Shown here in pieces: positions 9,511 to 18,126 of a DNA stretch of 55,569 nt. The position numbers and the translations under genes are program-made. The stretch is from Rhizobium sp. Root1220 (GTDB lineage Bacteria; Pseudomonadota; Alphaproteobacteria; Rhizobiales; Rhizobiaceae): the NCBI RefSeq assembly GCF_001426265.1, contig NZ_LMDG01000032.1, positions 1 to 55,569 on the forward strand, given 5' to 3'. A model generated the notes under the pieces. It saw only the letters and a list, made by a program, of their open reading frames with translations. It was not told where the DNA came from and ran no database searches. The first letter of the stretch is position 1, and the number at the start of each line of letters is the position of its first letter.

Positions 9511-10526
9511 TCACTGACGGGTACGTCCTGCTCTTGTCTCCCAGCCGTCAACCCAAGTTGTCGATCCCATTTGACTGGGTTTCGATCGTGCACTTAACAG
9601 CATGGCGGCCATCGCATTGGAAAGCGGGTGGCCGGTATCGATTTCGATAAACAAGAACTGGCCGGACGGGTTGATCTCGAAGAACACGTATTTTCCTTCC
9701 GGCGTGAGGCGCATGTCTATGGACCCGTAGTGAAGCCCCAGTCTCCTGACCAAGGCCCTCATATCCCGCTGCAGCGCTTCATCAATCACGTGTTTTTCCC
9801 ATTTTACCCCGGGATCTATTCTACAATCCAGTTCGGCTGCCTGAATCGTGGGCATCGCTTCAGCACCGAATATCTCATTTCCGATCAGTTGACCCGAATA
9901 TCCAAGCCCTGAACGATCTCTTGAACGATGATGGGAGCGTGGCGGACTTTGTCGATCTCGTCGAAGTCGGCCGCCGTCAGGCGCCGTGTTTCCAACAGAC
10001 GCCCCTCCATCGGAGTAAGGGTCTTGTAGACGCAATTTCGACCCCGCCTTTCCCAGAAGGTTTGAATTGCCTGCGAGTCGTTGGAGATAACCGTTTCGGG
10101 AATGTTCAGGCCCAAGCTATTCGCAACGGAAAGCTGGAAAGGCTTTCTGCCGGCGCGCGATTCCACATAGGGATCGTTGAGGATGGGGACATCCAGCGCC
10201 GACAGCGCTCCATGGAGCAGCGCGGAATACTCGTTTCGATTGAAATTGGACACGGCGCCGGCGGTTGCACCCCGGGTTGTTGCAAAGCCATTGGGCCTAC
10301 GCCACCAGATACTATGAATTCCCGCGCGCCCCAGGAGGCATTGATCAAGCTTCAGGTGGAACGGATCGTCCGTCGCCCGTGGATAGAATGCTATCCGCTC
10401 ATTTTCGGAAAGCTGTGCGGTATCCCATATAATCGACTCTGCGGAGAAATTCTTTTCCAACACCCGCTGGACGGTGAGGGCGTGTACGTCGTTTGCAGGC
10501 GCAACGATAAGTATCGGCTGGGGCAT
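9511..10526 (-). pseudogene. MvdC/MvdD-type ATP-grasp ligase (graspetide maturase-like), frameshifted
   Basis: Two overlapping minus-strand frames together encode one complete ATP-grasp protein of about 338 residues. The N-terminal part (10526 to about 9888) has the pre-ATP-grasp signature SIWWRRPNGF, the ATP-binding CVYKTLTP and ends IVQEIVQGLDIRV, followed by Asn and a stop. In another frame the protein resumes exactly with QLIGNEIFGAEAMP and continues to FFEINPSGQFLFIE, the metal-binding Glu-x-Asn region. One base is missing near 9886-9892. MvdC/MvdD-type enzymes form omega-ester or omega-amide crosslinks in ribosomal peptides. The start at 10526 fits the family but its ribosome site is weak. 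It may be a true pseudogene or a sequencing error. Confidence 0.75.
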
Positions 10527-10664
10527 GGCGCTCGGACCTGTCGTCAATGGAGAGGGCGACCGCAGCAAGGCGGCGCACTCCGTCGCTAGCCGCCCCACTC
10601 GCCGGCCTCATTTCCCGAAATCGATTTTCCTTAGCTACGAAAATACCAATTCGGGGGCATGATT

Positions 10665-11321
10665 TCAGGCGGGCGCGCAGTCATCCAAACTGGTATCGTA
10701 GATCGCGCGCGGAAACACTCGGTTGCCCATTCCCGGGAATGGTCCTTCCCACATGGTAAATGAGACATAGGTGCAGGACGTGGCGGTGCCGCCCGAGCCG
10801 TCGTCGACCCCGAACGCGCCTCTGCCAAATACGCCGCCCATACCGCCCAGCCGCGCAAAGAACGCGGTGCTGCGCACCTCCATCGGAACAAGGTCTTCCG
10901 TCTGGATGGACATTCTGTCGAGCCCGGAAGGCCTTGCCAAGGCAAATGGCGTTACGTCCGTTTCAATATCGCTCTTTTCAGGGAGGGGTGGCACCCATGG
11001 ATTGGGCTGCCTAGCATCGAAGTCATCGATCAGCGCTACGACGTTGCAATCCCCATTTGCAATCACCAATAGGCCGTCAGGGCCGATACCTCCGCCTTCC
11101 GGCGTAAAATCAAAGCAGATGAAATGCAGGCCGGTTGTGAAATTGTAGGGCAGAGCCCTTATTGATAATAAAGACTGATTTTTGGCAAACCGCGAAACGA
11201 TTGCCTTTTCAACTCTTTCATCTTTCACGATGAATTTAGTCTGATCCGGATACTTGGGAAAGCGCCCGTCAAAGTCCCTTTCGATTTGTTCCACAAGGGT
11301 AGAGATGTTCGTTGGCTTCAT
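10665..11321 (-). CDS. unknown protein next to the ATP-grasp gene, possible modification substrate
   Basis: A 218-residue protein that I do not recognise. The ATG at 11321 has AGAGGT at the right distance; a TTG at 11342 would add seven residues. The first 135 residues look globular, with HFICFDFTPEGGG and VVALIDDFDARQPNP. The C-terminal 60 residues are Gly/Phe-rich, with AFFARLGGMGG and an acidic-Cys ending, SLDDCAPA. AFFARL loosely recalls the PFFARFL leader motif of microviridin precursors, but this protein is far longer than such precursors. It lies between the ATP-grasp gene (138 bp downstream) and the next unknown gene (61 bp upstream) on the same strand, so the three probably form an operon. 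Confidence 0.65.
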   Translation of the reverse strand: MKPTNISTLVEQIERDFDGRFPKYPDQTKFIVKDERVEKAIVSRFAKNQSLLSIRALPYNFTTGLHFICFDFTPEGGGIGPDGLLVIANGDCNVVALIDDFDARQPNPWVPPLPEKSDIETDVTPFALARPSGLDRMSIQTEDLVPMEVRSTAFFARLGGMGGVFGRGAFGVDDGSGGTATSCTYVSFTMWEGPFPGMGNRVFPRAIYDTSLDDCAPA

Positions 11322-11382
11322 GATCACGACCTCTGGCTTCAATGTTGTGAGTTGGGACTAGTGAAGCGATGAATCGGTGGTC

Positions 11383-12012
11383 TCAAATGCTGCCTATCTT
11401 GCCGGGGCAGGTTATCCACCACCAACAGATCCTGGTACCGCCCCAATACTCGCAATGTATGTAGAGCCGGCAGGGGCCGAGCGGCACGCCGAAGGGGCCG
11501 GTATCACCGATTTGGCGCGCGATCGAGGCTTGCAGCCCTGTCGCTCCCTCGTCGGGAGAATCGCAGCCGCACTCCGTGGGCTTGGCCTTGGTAACTCGCT
11601 CGTAGCGCACGAGCAGATTTGCCTCAGTGCTGACTCTGACGAGGTAGAAGTCGCCTTCCTTGCGTACTTCCTGGACATCCTTTTCGCGGATGATCGTACG
11701 TATGTTTTCGTCCTGGGCGATGCTAATGAAGCCGTCCTCGGCAGTCGCCGGGCGACCCGCGAGCCAAATCGATTCCCCTTCATCAATGCGCTCGGAATCC
11801 GAATGGCTCAGCTCGGCTCTGCACGCTCGCTTCAACTCGTCCAGATGCTTGTTCATCGCTCTTAACCCCACGAAGCTATCAGACTTCGGGTTCAAAACCG
11901 TTAGTTGCACCAAAGGACCTATCGGCCCTGGGCCGCGCTGGTCATGACCGCCGTCCAAATCGCCGTAATCGGATCGAGTATTCGTCTGTTCGGGTCGTTC
12001 ACCCGAGTTCAT
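11383..12012 (-). CDS. unknown protein with Cys/Trp-rich C-terminal tail
   Basis: A 209-residue protein of no family I recognise, first of the three minus-strand genes. From ATG 12012 the first 52 residues are polar and Gly/Asp/Pro-rich. A second ATG at 11856 (MNKHLDELKRACRAEL), preceded by GGGGTTAAGAG, is an alternative start giving 157 residues. The middle segment (IRTIIREKDVQEVRKEGDF) has a regular beta/alpha pattern. The tail contains CGC, GPCRLYIHC and ICWWWITCPGKIG: five cysteines and four tryptophans in the last 65 residues, unlike the window's other proteins. It may be a second substrate or partner of the ATP-grasp enzyme. Confidence 0.6.
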   Translation of the reverse strand: MNSGERPEQTNTRSDYGDLDGGHDQRGPGPIGPLVQLTVLNPKSDSFVGLRAMNKHLDELKRACRAELSHSDSERIDEGESIWLAGRPATAEDGFISIAQDENIRTIIREKDVQEVRKEGDFYLVRVSTEANLLVRYERVTKAKPTECGCDSPDEGATGLQASIARQIGDTGPFGVPLGPCRLYIHCEYWGGTRICWWWITCPGKIGSI

Positions 12013-12041
12013 CGAGGATTTTTGAAAGCAAGACTGCTGCC

Positions 12042-12070
12042 TACCTACCAGTTTTGCAGAAGTTTTTCAA
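12042..12070 (-). promoter_or_regulatory. putative promoter of the three-gene ATP-grasp locus
   Basis: On the minus strand TTGAAA (12065-12070) is followed after 17 bases by TAGGTA (12042-12047), about 30 bases before the ATG at 12012. This is the only plausible sigma-70 pair I found in the 200-bp gap after the SorC gene. Confidence 0.3.
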
Positions 12071-12214
12071 ACCTTCTCTGAATTCAAGCCAACCCCGGAG
12101 GCGCAACTTTGCTGCTGATGCAAGCATCGTACGTTGATAGCGCAATGAGAGGCATTTCAAGTTTAATGATGGCTCTTCTCGCGATGGTCGTAGGGCTAAC
12201 CAATCCAAGTTCAG

Positions 12215-13153
12215 TCAAGTCTCTTCGATCATCATTTTCGCGCTTTCAGCATCCGTTATCACGACCGTGGCGAGTTCGGCGCGCAGGACTGCCCGCAATA
12301 TCGCAAGCTTGTGGGCGCCGCCCGACGCAATAATGCGGCAGGGTATCTTGCGATAGCTTTCAAGCTCGGGTGACACCACCTCGCAATTGAGGGAGTGCTT
12401 GATCGGCCTGCCCTGACTATCGAGATAGCGCCCAAGCACGTCACCGACGGCACCCAAGGCAAGCAAATGTTGAATATCCGTTCCGGCGGGGAGCCCATAT
12501 TTCACCTGAAGCGACTTCAGCGTAACGTCACCGACACTCAGGAACGAGATGTCGACATCGCAAATCTTCTGCAGAAGATCTTGGAACACCGGCTGTGAAG
12601 TGATGGCTTCACGCGACGCCGGACTACCGGCATAAATTGGTGCCGCGAGATAGTGACATCGCGCGTTCAATACGGCGGCGAAACTATGCACTATCTCGAA
12701 CGTGTTGATCTCGGAGCCGCGGGTGAGGCCTCCCATCATGGAGCGCACATCCAGGTCAGGCGCGCTGCGCGCTGTCATCTGACGCACGGTCTCCCGCAAG
12801 GTCGCCCCCCAGCCGACGCCGATCGATCGTGGCTTGCGGACGTCGATCATCCTGTCGAGATACGCAGCTGCTCCTCGTCCCAAGATGCAATGCAACTGCG
12901 CTGGGTCGACGGGCGTCGGCAGGACGACAGCGTCTTCCAGGTTGAAGGTCTTGCGTAACTTGGCCTCGAGTTCGACATTCTCCGCTGCTCCCGCACGGAA
13001 AGTAATGCGGACGACGCCCTCTTTTAGGGCCATCGCGATCAACTCGTTCACCCGTCGTCGCGTGAGATTCATGCGGTCACCGATCTCCGCCTGAGTCAGC
13101 CCCTCGGCGTAGTAGAGCCACGACGCCTTCACCAACAAGTCCATCTGATCCAA
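12215..13153 (-). CDS. SorC/DeoR-type sugar-binding transcriptional regulator
   Basis: A 312-residue regulator with an N-terminal helix-turn-helix (about 18-45, LTQAEIGDRMNLTRRRVNELI) and a C-terminal sugar-phosphate-binding domain of the SorC family. Features of that domain include SIGVGWGATLRETV, FLSVGDVTLKS and the late IIASGGAHKLAILRAVL. Proteins of this family are tetramers whose effector is usually a phosphorylated sugar. A TTG at 13153, five bases after GGAGG, is the best-placed start; the ATG nine bases further in is too far from that site. It is divergent from the oligopeptide-type ABC operon, and a palindrome begins 17 bases before its start codon, implying control of both itself and the operon. 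Confidence 0.9.
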   Translation of the reverse strand: MDQMDLLVKASWLYYAEGLTQAEIGDRMNLTRRRVNELIAMALKEGVVRITFRAGAAENVELEAKLRKTFNLEDAVVLPTPVDPAQLHCILGRGAAAYLDRMIDVRKPRSIGVGWGATLRETVRQMTARSAPDLDVRSMMGGLTRGSEINTFEIVHSFAAVLNARCHYLAAPIYAGSPASREAITSQPVFQDLLQKICDVDISFLSVGDVTLKSLQVKYGLPAGTDIQHLLALGAVGDVLGRYLDSQGRPIKHSLNCEVVSPELESYRKIPCRIIASGGAHKLAILRAVLRAELATVVITDAESAKMMIEET

Positions 13154-13170
13154 GGTGACCTCCGAAAAAA

Positions 13171-13204
13171 GTTACATATGTCACATCCTCGTAGCATTTG
13201 TAAC
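13171..13204. promoter_or_regulatory. candidate SorC operator, palindrome plus distal half-site
   Basis: GTTACATATGTCAC (13171-13184) is a 14-bp palindrome with one mismatched pair. Ten bases later comes CATTTGTAAC (13195-13204), which matches the reverse complement of GTTACATATG at nine of ten positions. The arrangement lies directly upstream of the SorC start codon and 260 bp before the ABC operon. The spacing of repeated GTTACA half-sites suits a tetrameric SorC-type repressor. Confidence 0.5.
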
Positions 13205-13380
13205 CTAGTGAGTTGCTCATTGAGTTGCAGCCGGATGTTGACACGTACCTGGGAGACCGAAGCCTGCCGCGCGGGTTGGACGAGGGCTACCGAAATCGAC
13301 GAGAACGACAATCTTTTCCGATGCTTGGCGCTGCGCCGCTGACATCCGCGCAGGTGCCGGGGATTTCACATAATTTTCAT

Positions 13381-13399
13381 TCGGCCATCACTTGGCCGA
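13381..13399 (+). promoter_or_regulatory. short stem-loop in the operon leader
   Basis: TCGGCCA and TGGCCGA form a perfect 7-bp stem around a 5-base loop, 62 bases before the ATG of the binding-protein gene. The likely leader starts near a TTGACA at 13238-13243, though no convincing -10 follows. The stem could affect leader folding. No function is assigned. Confidence 0.25.
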
Positions 13400-13461
13400 C
13401 ATCACGCAAGCGCAAGAACAAGTGCGATTGCAGAGCAAGTTATTGCACAAAGGAGACTCCG

Positions 13462-15090
13462 ATGATTTCACTTAATCGACGCGGTGCACTTGGCCTGCTC
13501 GGCGCAACTGCTGGCAGCCTTATCCTTCCGCGTATGGCGTTCAGCCAAGGCAAGCGCCCTTCCGTCACCATCGCTGTTCAGAAAATCACCAACAACAACA
13601 CGCTCGACGTTTGGAATGAGCAGTCCAACGTCGGCGAGCGCGTGTTCTTCCCGAACTTCTGGGAAGGCCTGATCATTCGCGACTGGATGGGCAACCAGGG
13701 TCCGGTCCCCGGCCTCGCGACGGCGTGGAAGCGCATCGACGACAAGACCATCGAGTTGACGCTTCGCCCGGGGGTCAAGTTTCACAATGGCGACGAACTG
13801 ACGGCCGAAGACGTCGCGTTCAGTTTCTCTGCTGAGCGCGTGTTCGGCAATACGCAGCCCGCCGGCGGAAAGACGATCTTCGAGGCGGATCACAAACCGG
13901 CGACGGCCAAGGAATTGCCCGCCATCATGCCCGGCGTCGGCCGCCGCTTGTGGCCAGCTCTTGCCGGTGTCGAGATCGTGGACAAGCATACTGTGCGCTT
14001 CCACAATGCAACACCGGACGTCACGCTCGAAGGCCGCCTCTACGCTTTTGGCAGCCAGATCGCCAATCGCCGTGCCTGGGACGAAGCCGCCACCTACATC
14101 GACTGGGCTCGCAAGCCTGTTACCACCGGGCCGTACATGGTAGGCGAGTACAAACCAGACGTCTCCCTGACACTGGTGGCCTTTGACGAGTACTGGGGCG
14201 GTCGCCCTCCGCTTGAGCAGATACGCTTTGTCGAAGTGCCCGAAGTTGCCTCGCGCGTAAACGGTCTGCTGTCCGGCCAGTACGACTTTGCCTGCGACCT
14301 GCCGCCGGATCAGATCGCGACTGTTCAGGGAACTCCCGGTTTCGAGGTGCAGGGATCGACGATCAACAACCACCGTATCTCTGTGTTCAACACTCAGAAT
14401 GCCGTGCTTGCCGACCCGCTCGTCCGCCGCGCGATGACCCACTCGATCGACCGTCAGGCAATCGTCGAGGCACTCTGGGCGGGTCAGACGAAAATCCCCG
14501 CCGGGCTACAGTTTCCATTCTACGCCGACATGTTCGTCGAGGGCTGGAGCGTTCCCGAATTCAACCCAAAACTCGCCGGCGATCTGCTGAAGCAGGCCAA
14601 CTACAAGGGCGATGCCATCCCCTTCCGCCTTCTCAACAACTACTACACCAACCAGACCGCAAACGGTCAGATCATGGTGGAGATGTGGAAGCAGGTCGGC
14701 ATCAACGTCGAAATTCAGATGAAGGAAAACTGGGCGCAGATCCACGATCCGGCAGGCATCAAGGGTGTGCGCGACTGGTCGGCAGGTTCCGCCTTCAGTG
14801 ATCCGGTCTCCTCGATCGTCAACCAATTCGGCCCAAATGGCGAAGTTCAGCAAAAGAAGGACTGGACCAACGTAGAGGCCAACCAGATGGCGGCCATTCT
14901 CGAGACATCCACCGATCGTGCAGCCCGCAAAAAGGCATTCGCGCGCATGCTGGTAATCTGCGAGCGCGAGGACCCGGTTTATCAGGTCCTGCATCAGAAT
15001 GCCGTCTTCACCGGCATGAAGTCGTCCCTGAACTGGAAGGCCGCGCCCGCCTTCGCCATGGATTTCCGCTCCAACAACTGGACCGGCTGA
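13462..15090 (+). CDS. ABC transporter substrate-binding protein, family 5 (oligopeptide/AccA type)
   Basis: A 542-residue periplasmic protein. The ATG at 13462 follows AAGGAGACTCCG. The N-terminus has a twin arginine and hydrophobic core (NRRGALGLLGATAGSLIL), so export could be by Tat or Sec. SBP_bac_5 features are visible: LRPGVKFHNGDELTAEDVAFS, KPVTTGPYMV and PLVRRAMTHSIDRQAIVEALW. Family members bind peptides, nickel, opines or sugar phosphodiesters. It heads a seven-gene operon ending with a phosphodiesterase-like enzyme and a sugar isomerase-like enzyme, so a phosphodiester or sugar conjugate is a better guess than a peptide. This substrate is inferred. Confidence 0.93.
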   Translation: MISLNRRGALGLLGATAGSLILPRMAFSQGKRPSVTIAVQKITNNNTLDVWNEQSNVGERVFFPNFWEGLIIRDWMGNQGPVPGLATAWKRIDDKTIELTLRPGVKFHNGDELTAEDVAFSFSAERVFGNTQPAGGKTIFEADHKPATAKELPAIMPGVGRRLWPALAGVEIVDKHTVRFHNATPDVTLEGRLYAFGSQIANRRAWDEAATYIDWARKPVTTGPYMVGEYKPDVSLTLVAFDEYWGGRPPLEQIRFVEVPEVASRVNGLLSGQYDFACDLPPDQIATVQGTPGFEVQGSTINNHRISVFNTQNAVLADPLVRRAMTHSIDRQAIVEALWAGQTKIPAGLQFPFYADMFVEGWSVPEFNPKLAGDLLKQANYKGDAIPFRLLNNYYTNQTANGQIMVEMWKQVGINVEIQMKENWAQIHDPAGIKGVRDWSAGSAFSDPVSSIVNQFGPNGEVQQKKDWTNVEANQMAAILETSTDRAARKKAFARMLVICEREDPVYQVLHQNAVFTGMKSSLNWKAAPAFAMDFRSNNWTG

Positions 15091-15192
15091 TCATGCACTC
15101 TAGCCCCGGCGCGCGAAAAGCCGCCGGGGCATCCTTTCGACAGCGGCAAGCCGCGCTTTGGCCAGTTGAAACGATTGAAGGAGGTGGACCGA

Positions 15193-16197
15193 ATGGACTC
15201 CAGTCTCGTAGAATTGCACGATTTGAAGGTTGCCTTCGACGGCGTGCAGGTCCTCCACGGCATCGATCTAAAGGTCAAACGCGGTCAAGCCGTCGGCCTC
15301 GTCGGAGAATCCGGCTGTGGCAAATCGGTTACCTGGCTCGCAGCACTCGGGCTCTTGCCAGGCAAGGCGACCGTCAGCGGTTCCGTCAAGTTGGAAGGCC
15401 GCGAATTGCGCGGCGCGCCACGCTCTGCTCTGGAGCAGGTTCGCGGCGGGCGGATCGCCATGATATTCCAGGATCCGTCGAGCTCACTCAATCCCGTTCA
15501 ACGCATCGGGCGCCAGATCATCGAGGCGCTGATGCTGCATCGTGGTCTGCGCGGCGCGGCGGCGAAAGCCGAAGCTCTGCGGCTGCTCGACATCGTCGGC
15601 ATTCCCGACGCGCGAAGCCGCATCGATCTCTACCCCCATGAGTTTTCCGGCGGCCAGTGTCAGCGGCTGATGATCGCAATGGCGCTTGCCGGTGAGCCCG
15701 ATATCCTGATCGCCGATGAACCGACTACGGCGCTCGACGCCACGATCCAGGCGCAAATCCTCGATCTGCTCATCCAGCTTCGCACCGAAACCGGCATGGC
15801 GACGGTGTTCATCAGCCATGACCTCGGCGCGGTCGCACAAGTCTGCGAACGCGTTTGCGTCATGTATGCAGGCCGCATCGTCGAGCAGGGCAGCGTCGCG
15901 CAGTTGTTTTCCGAACCGCTTCATCCGTATACGCGCGGGCTGTTCGACGCGATTCCGACCATTGATGGACCGCGCAAGCGCCTTATCCCTATTCCAGGCA
16001 CCGTGCCGAATCCCAAGCAACTCGCCGCCGGATGTTCCTTCTCGCCCCGCTGTCCACGGGCGCTCGATCTTTGCCGTAGCGATCGGCCGGCGCTTGACGT
16101 GCTGGACGACGGACGCTCGCTCGCATGCCTGCGCCCTGTCCCAAAGCTTGACACACCGGCGCCCGCCGTACGCGTTGCCGACGAGGCACTTTCATGA
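15193..16197 (+). CDS. ABC transporter ATP-binding protein (OppD/DppD type)
   Basis: A 334-residue ATPase. The start at 15193 has a strong AAGGAGGTGG upstream. Walker A is GESGCGKS (38-45), the signature is FSGGQCQRL with Cys in place of the usual Arg, and Walker B is [12 protein letters not shown]. The C-terminal extension carries the oligopeptide-transporter cysteine cluster [14 protein letters not shown], which can hold an Fe-S centre in this family. It pairs with the following ATPase to power the two permeases. Its last four bases overlap the next gene (ATGA), indicating translational coupling. Confidence 0.94.
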   Translation: MDSSLVELHDLKVAFDGVQVLHGIDLKVKRGQAVGLVGESGCGKSVTWLAALGLLPGKATVSGSVKLEGRELRGAPRSALEQVRGGRIAMIFQDPSSSLNPVQRIGRQIIEALMLHRGLRGAAAKAEALRLLDIVGIPDARSRIDLYPHEFSGGQCQRLMIAMALAGEPDILIADEPTTALDATIQAQILDLLIQLRTETGMATVFISHDLGAVAQVCERVCVMYAGRIVEQGSVAQLFSEPLHPYTRGLFDAIPTIDGPRKRLIPIPGTVPNPKQLAAGCSFSPRCPRALDLCRSDRPALDVLDDGRSLACLRPVPKLDTPAPAVRVADEALS

Positions 16198-17177
16198 CCC
16201 CGCTTTTGCAAGCCCGGGACTTGGCCCGCACCTATCAGATACGACGCAGCCTGTTTGGAAAAGCCATACCTGTGCGTGCGGTCGACGGTGTCTCGCTGTT
16301 CGTCAATGCTGGAGAAACACTCGGTATCGTCGGAGAGTCCGGCTCTGGAAAATCGACGCTCGGTCGGATGCTGCTCGGTATCGATCCCGTACAATCGGGC
16401 GATGTCCTGTTCGAGGGCAAGACTATGCCGAAGCTGGCAACGCCGGAATGGCGCGCGCTGAGGGCCAAAATGCAACTTGTCTACCAGGACCCGCTTGCGG
16501 CACTTGATCGGCGTCTGACCATATCGAGCCAGATTGGCGAACCACTGGATATCCATGGGCTCATTCCCAGGGAGCACCGCGCGGCGCGTGTAGAAGAACT
16601 GATGGCAGCAGTCGGCCTCCGCCCGGACCAGGCGGACCGCTTTCCGCACGAACTGTCTGGTGGCCAGCGCCAGCGCGCTGTCATCGCACGGGCACTCGCC
16701 TCGCGCCCGAAGCTGATCGTCTGCGACGAACCGGTCTCGGCTTTGGACGTGTCCATTCAAGCCCAGGTCGTCAACATGCTGACCGATCTGCAGGCGCAGA
16801 ACAAACTCGCGATGGTGTTCATCAGCCACGATCTCAAGGTGGTGCGCAACATCGCCGACCGCGTGGCAGTAATGTATCTGGGGCGCATCGTGGAAGAGGC
16901 GTCCTCTGACGTGATCTTCCGCTCTCCGCAGCATCCCTACACACAGGCACTCGTCTCCAGCGTGCCGGTACCGGGCAAGCCGTTGGAAAGCCGAGTGATC
17001 CTCCAGGGCGAGCCGCCGAACCCGGCCAATCGTCCTTCAGGCTGCGCCTTTCATCCACGTTGCCCCATCGCCCTCAATGTCTGCCGCTCGACAACACCCG
17101 AGCTGCGAAGCATCGGCCAGGGCCGCACCGCCGCATGTCATGTCGTCCCCGGCGACGAGGCAGCAATAGCTGCGTAA
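16194..17177 (+). CDS. ABC transporter ATP-binding protein (OppF/DppF type)
   Basis: A 327-residue partner ATPase. Walker A is GESGSGKST, the signature is [16 protein letters not shown] and Walker B is LIVCDEPVSALDV. The C-terminal CAFHPRCPIALNVC repeats the cysteine pattern seen in the upstream ATPase. It starts inside the stop of that gene. Two different ATPases plus two permeases is the standard architecture of oligopeptide-type importers. Confidence 0.94.
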   Translation: MTPLLQARDLARTYQIRRSLFGKAIPVRAVDGVSLFVNAGETLGIVGESGSGKSTLGRMLLGIDPVQSGDVLFEGKTMPKLATPEWRALRAKMQLVYQDPLAALDRRLTISSQIGEPLDIHGLIPREHRAARVEELMAAVGLRPDQADRFPHELSGGQRQRAVIARALASRPKLIVCDEPVSALDVSIQAQVVNMLTDLQAQNKLAMVFISHDLKVVRNIADRVAVMYLGRIVEEASSDVIFRSPQHPYTQALVSSVPVPGKPLESRVILQGEPPNPANRPSGCAFHPRCPIALNVCRSTTPELRSIGQGRTAACHVVPGDEAAIAA

Positions 17178-17188
17178 CGGAGACAGTT

Positions 17189-18115
17189 ATGATACGCTTC
17201 TTCCTCGCTCGGCTGCTCCGGGCCTTTATCACCATCCTGGCTGTCATCACTTTTGCCTTTGTCGTCCTGCGGATGTCGGGTGATCCCGCGCAGGTGATGC
17301 TCGGCCCCGATGTCCCTCAGGAAGCGGTCGACGCTTTCCGCAAGGCATGGGGGCTCGATCAGCCGCTCTGGATCCAGTACCTCGCCTACATGAAATCGAT
17401 CTTCACTGGTGATTTCGGCGTCTCCATGCGTGACAAGGCATCCGCCCTGCAGCTGGTTATCGAACGCATCCCCGCGACATTGCAGCTGACTATCCCCGCA
17501 CTGCTTCTCAAGCTGGTGATCGGCATTCCGGCCGGCGTCTACGCAGCACTGCACCGGCAGAGCTTCACCGATCGCGGCGTGATCATGCTGGCAATCGTTG
17601 GTTTCACCATCCCGTCGTTTGTGATGGGACTACTGCTGGTACTGGTATTCTCGATCATCCTGGGGCTCCTGCCTTCGGGAGGTCAGGACACCTGGCAGCA
17701 CGGCATCCTGCCGACGCTGACGATGAGCATTGGCGGCATCGGGATTCTCGCCCGCTTTTCACGCAGCGCGATGATTGAGGTGATGGGTCACCATTACATC
17801 CGCACGGCTTCAGCCAAGGGCCTGAAGTGGCGTGACGTTGTCTGGAGGCATGCGCTTCCGAACGCTGCGGTCCCGATCGTCACCATCGTAGGCTTTATGG
17901 TCGGAACACTTATTGCCGGTGCCGTAGTCGTAGAGTCGATATTCTCCTGGCCTGGTATTGGCCGGCTGCTGGTCGTCTCGGTCAGCAATCGCGATCTCGC
18001 AGTCGTCCAGTGCATTTTGCTGGTCATCGCCGCGACCATGGTTGTCTCAAATCTGATCGTCGACATGCTCTACGGCTGGCTCGATCCGCGCCTCCGCGCA
18101 CAGCCGGCGCATTGA
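17189..18115 (+). CDS. ABC transporter permease (OppB/DppB type)
   Basis: A 308-residue inner-membrane protein. The ATG at 17189 is 12 bases after the ATPase stop, with CGGAGACAG as ribosome site; an in-frame upstream extension overlapping the ATPase gene is rejected. It opens with the DppB pattern, a long first membrane helix followed by a periplasmic loop containing GLDQPLWIQYL. Further hydrophobic segments follow, and the BPD_transp_1 coupling loop is HHYIRTASAKGLKWRDVVWRH. It forms half of the transmembrane channel. Confidence 0.93.
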   Translation: MIRFFLARLLRAFITILAVITFAFVVLRMSGDPAQVMLGPDVPQEAVDAFRKAWGLDQPLWIQYLAYMKSIFTGDFGVSMRDKASALQLVIERIPATLQLTIPALLLKLVIGIPAGVYAALHRQSFTDRGVIMLAIVGFTIPSFVMGLLLVLVFSIILGLLPSGGQDTWQHGILPTLTMSIGGIGILARFSRSAMIEVMGHHYIRTASAKGLKWRDVVWRHALPNAAVPIVTIVGFMVGTLIAGAVVVESIFSWPGIGRLLVVSVSNRDLAVVQCILLVIAATMVVSNLIVDMLYGWLDPRLRAQPAH

Positions 18116-18126
18116 GGAGGCACCCT

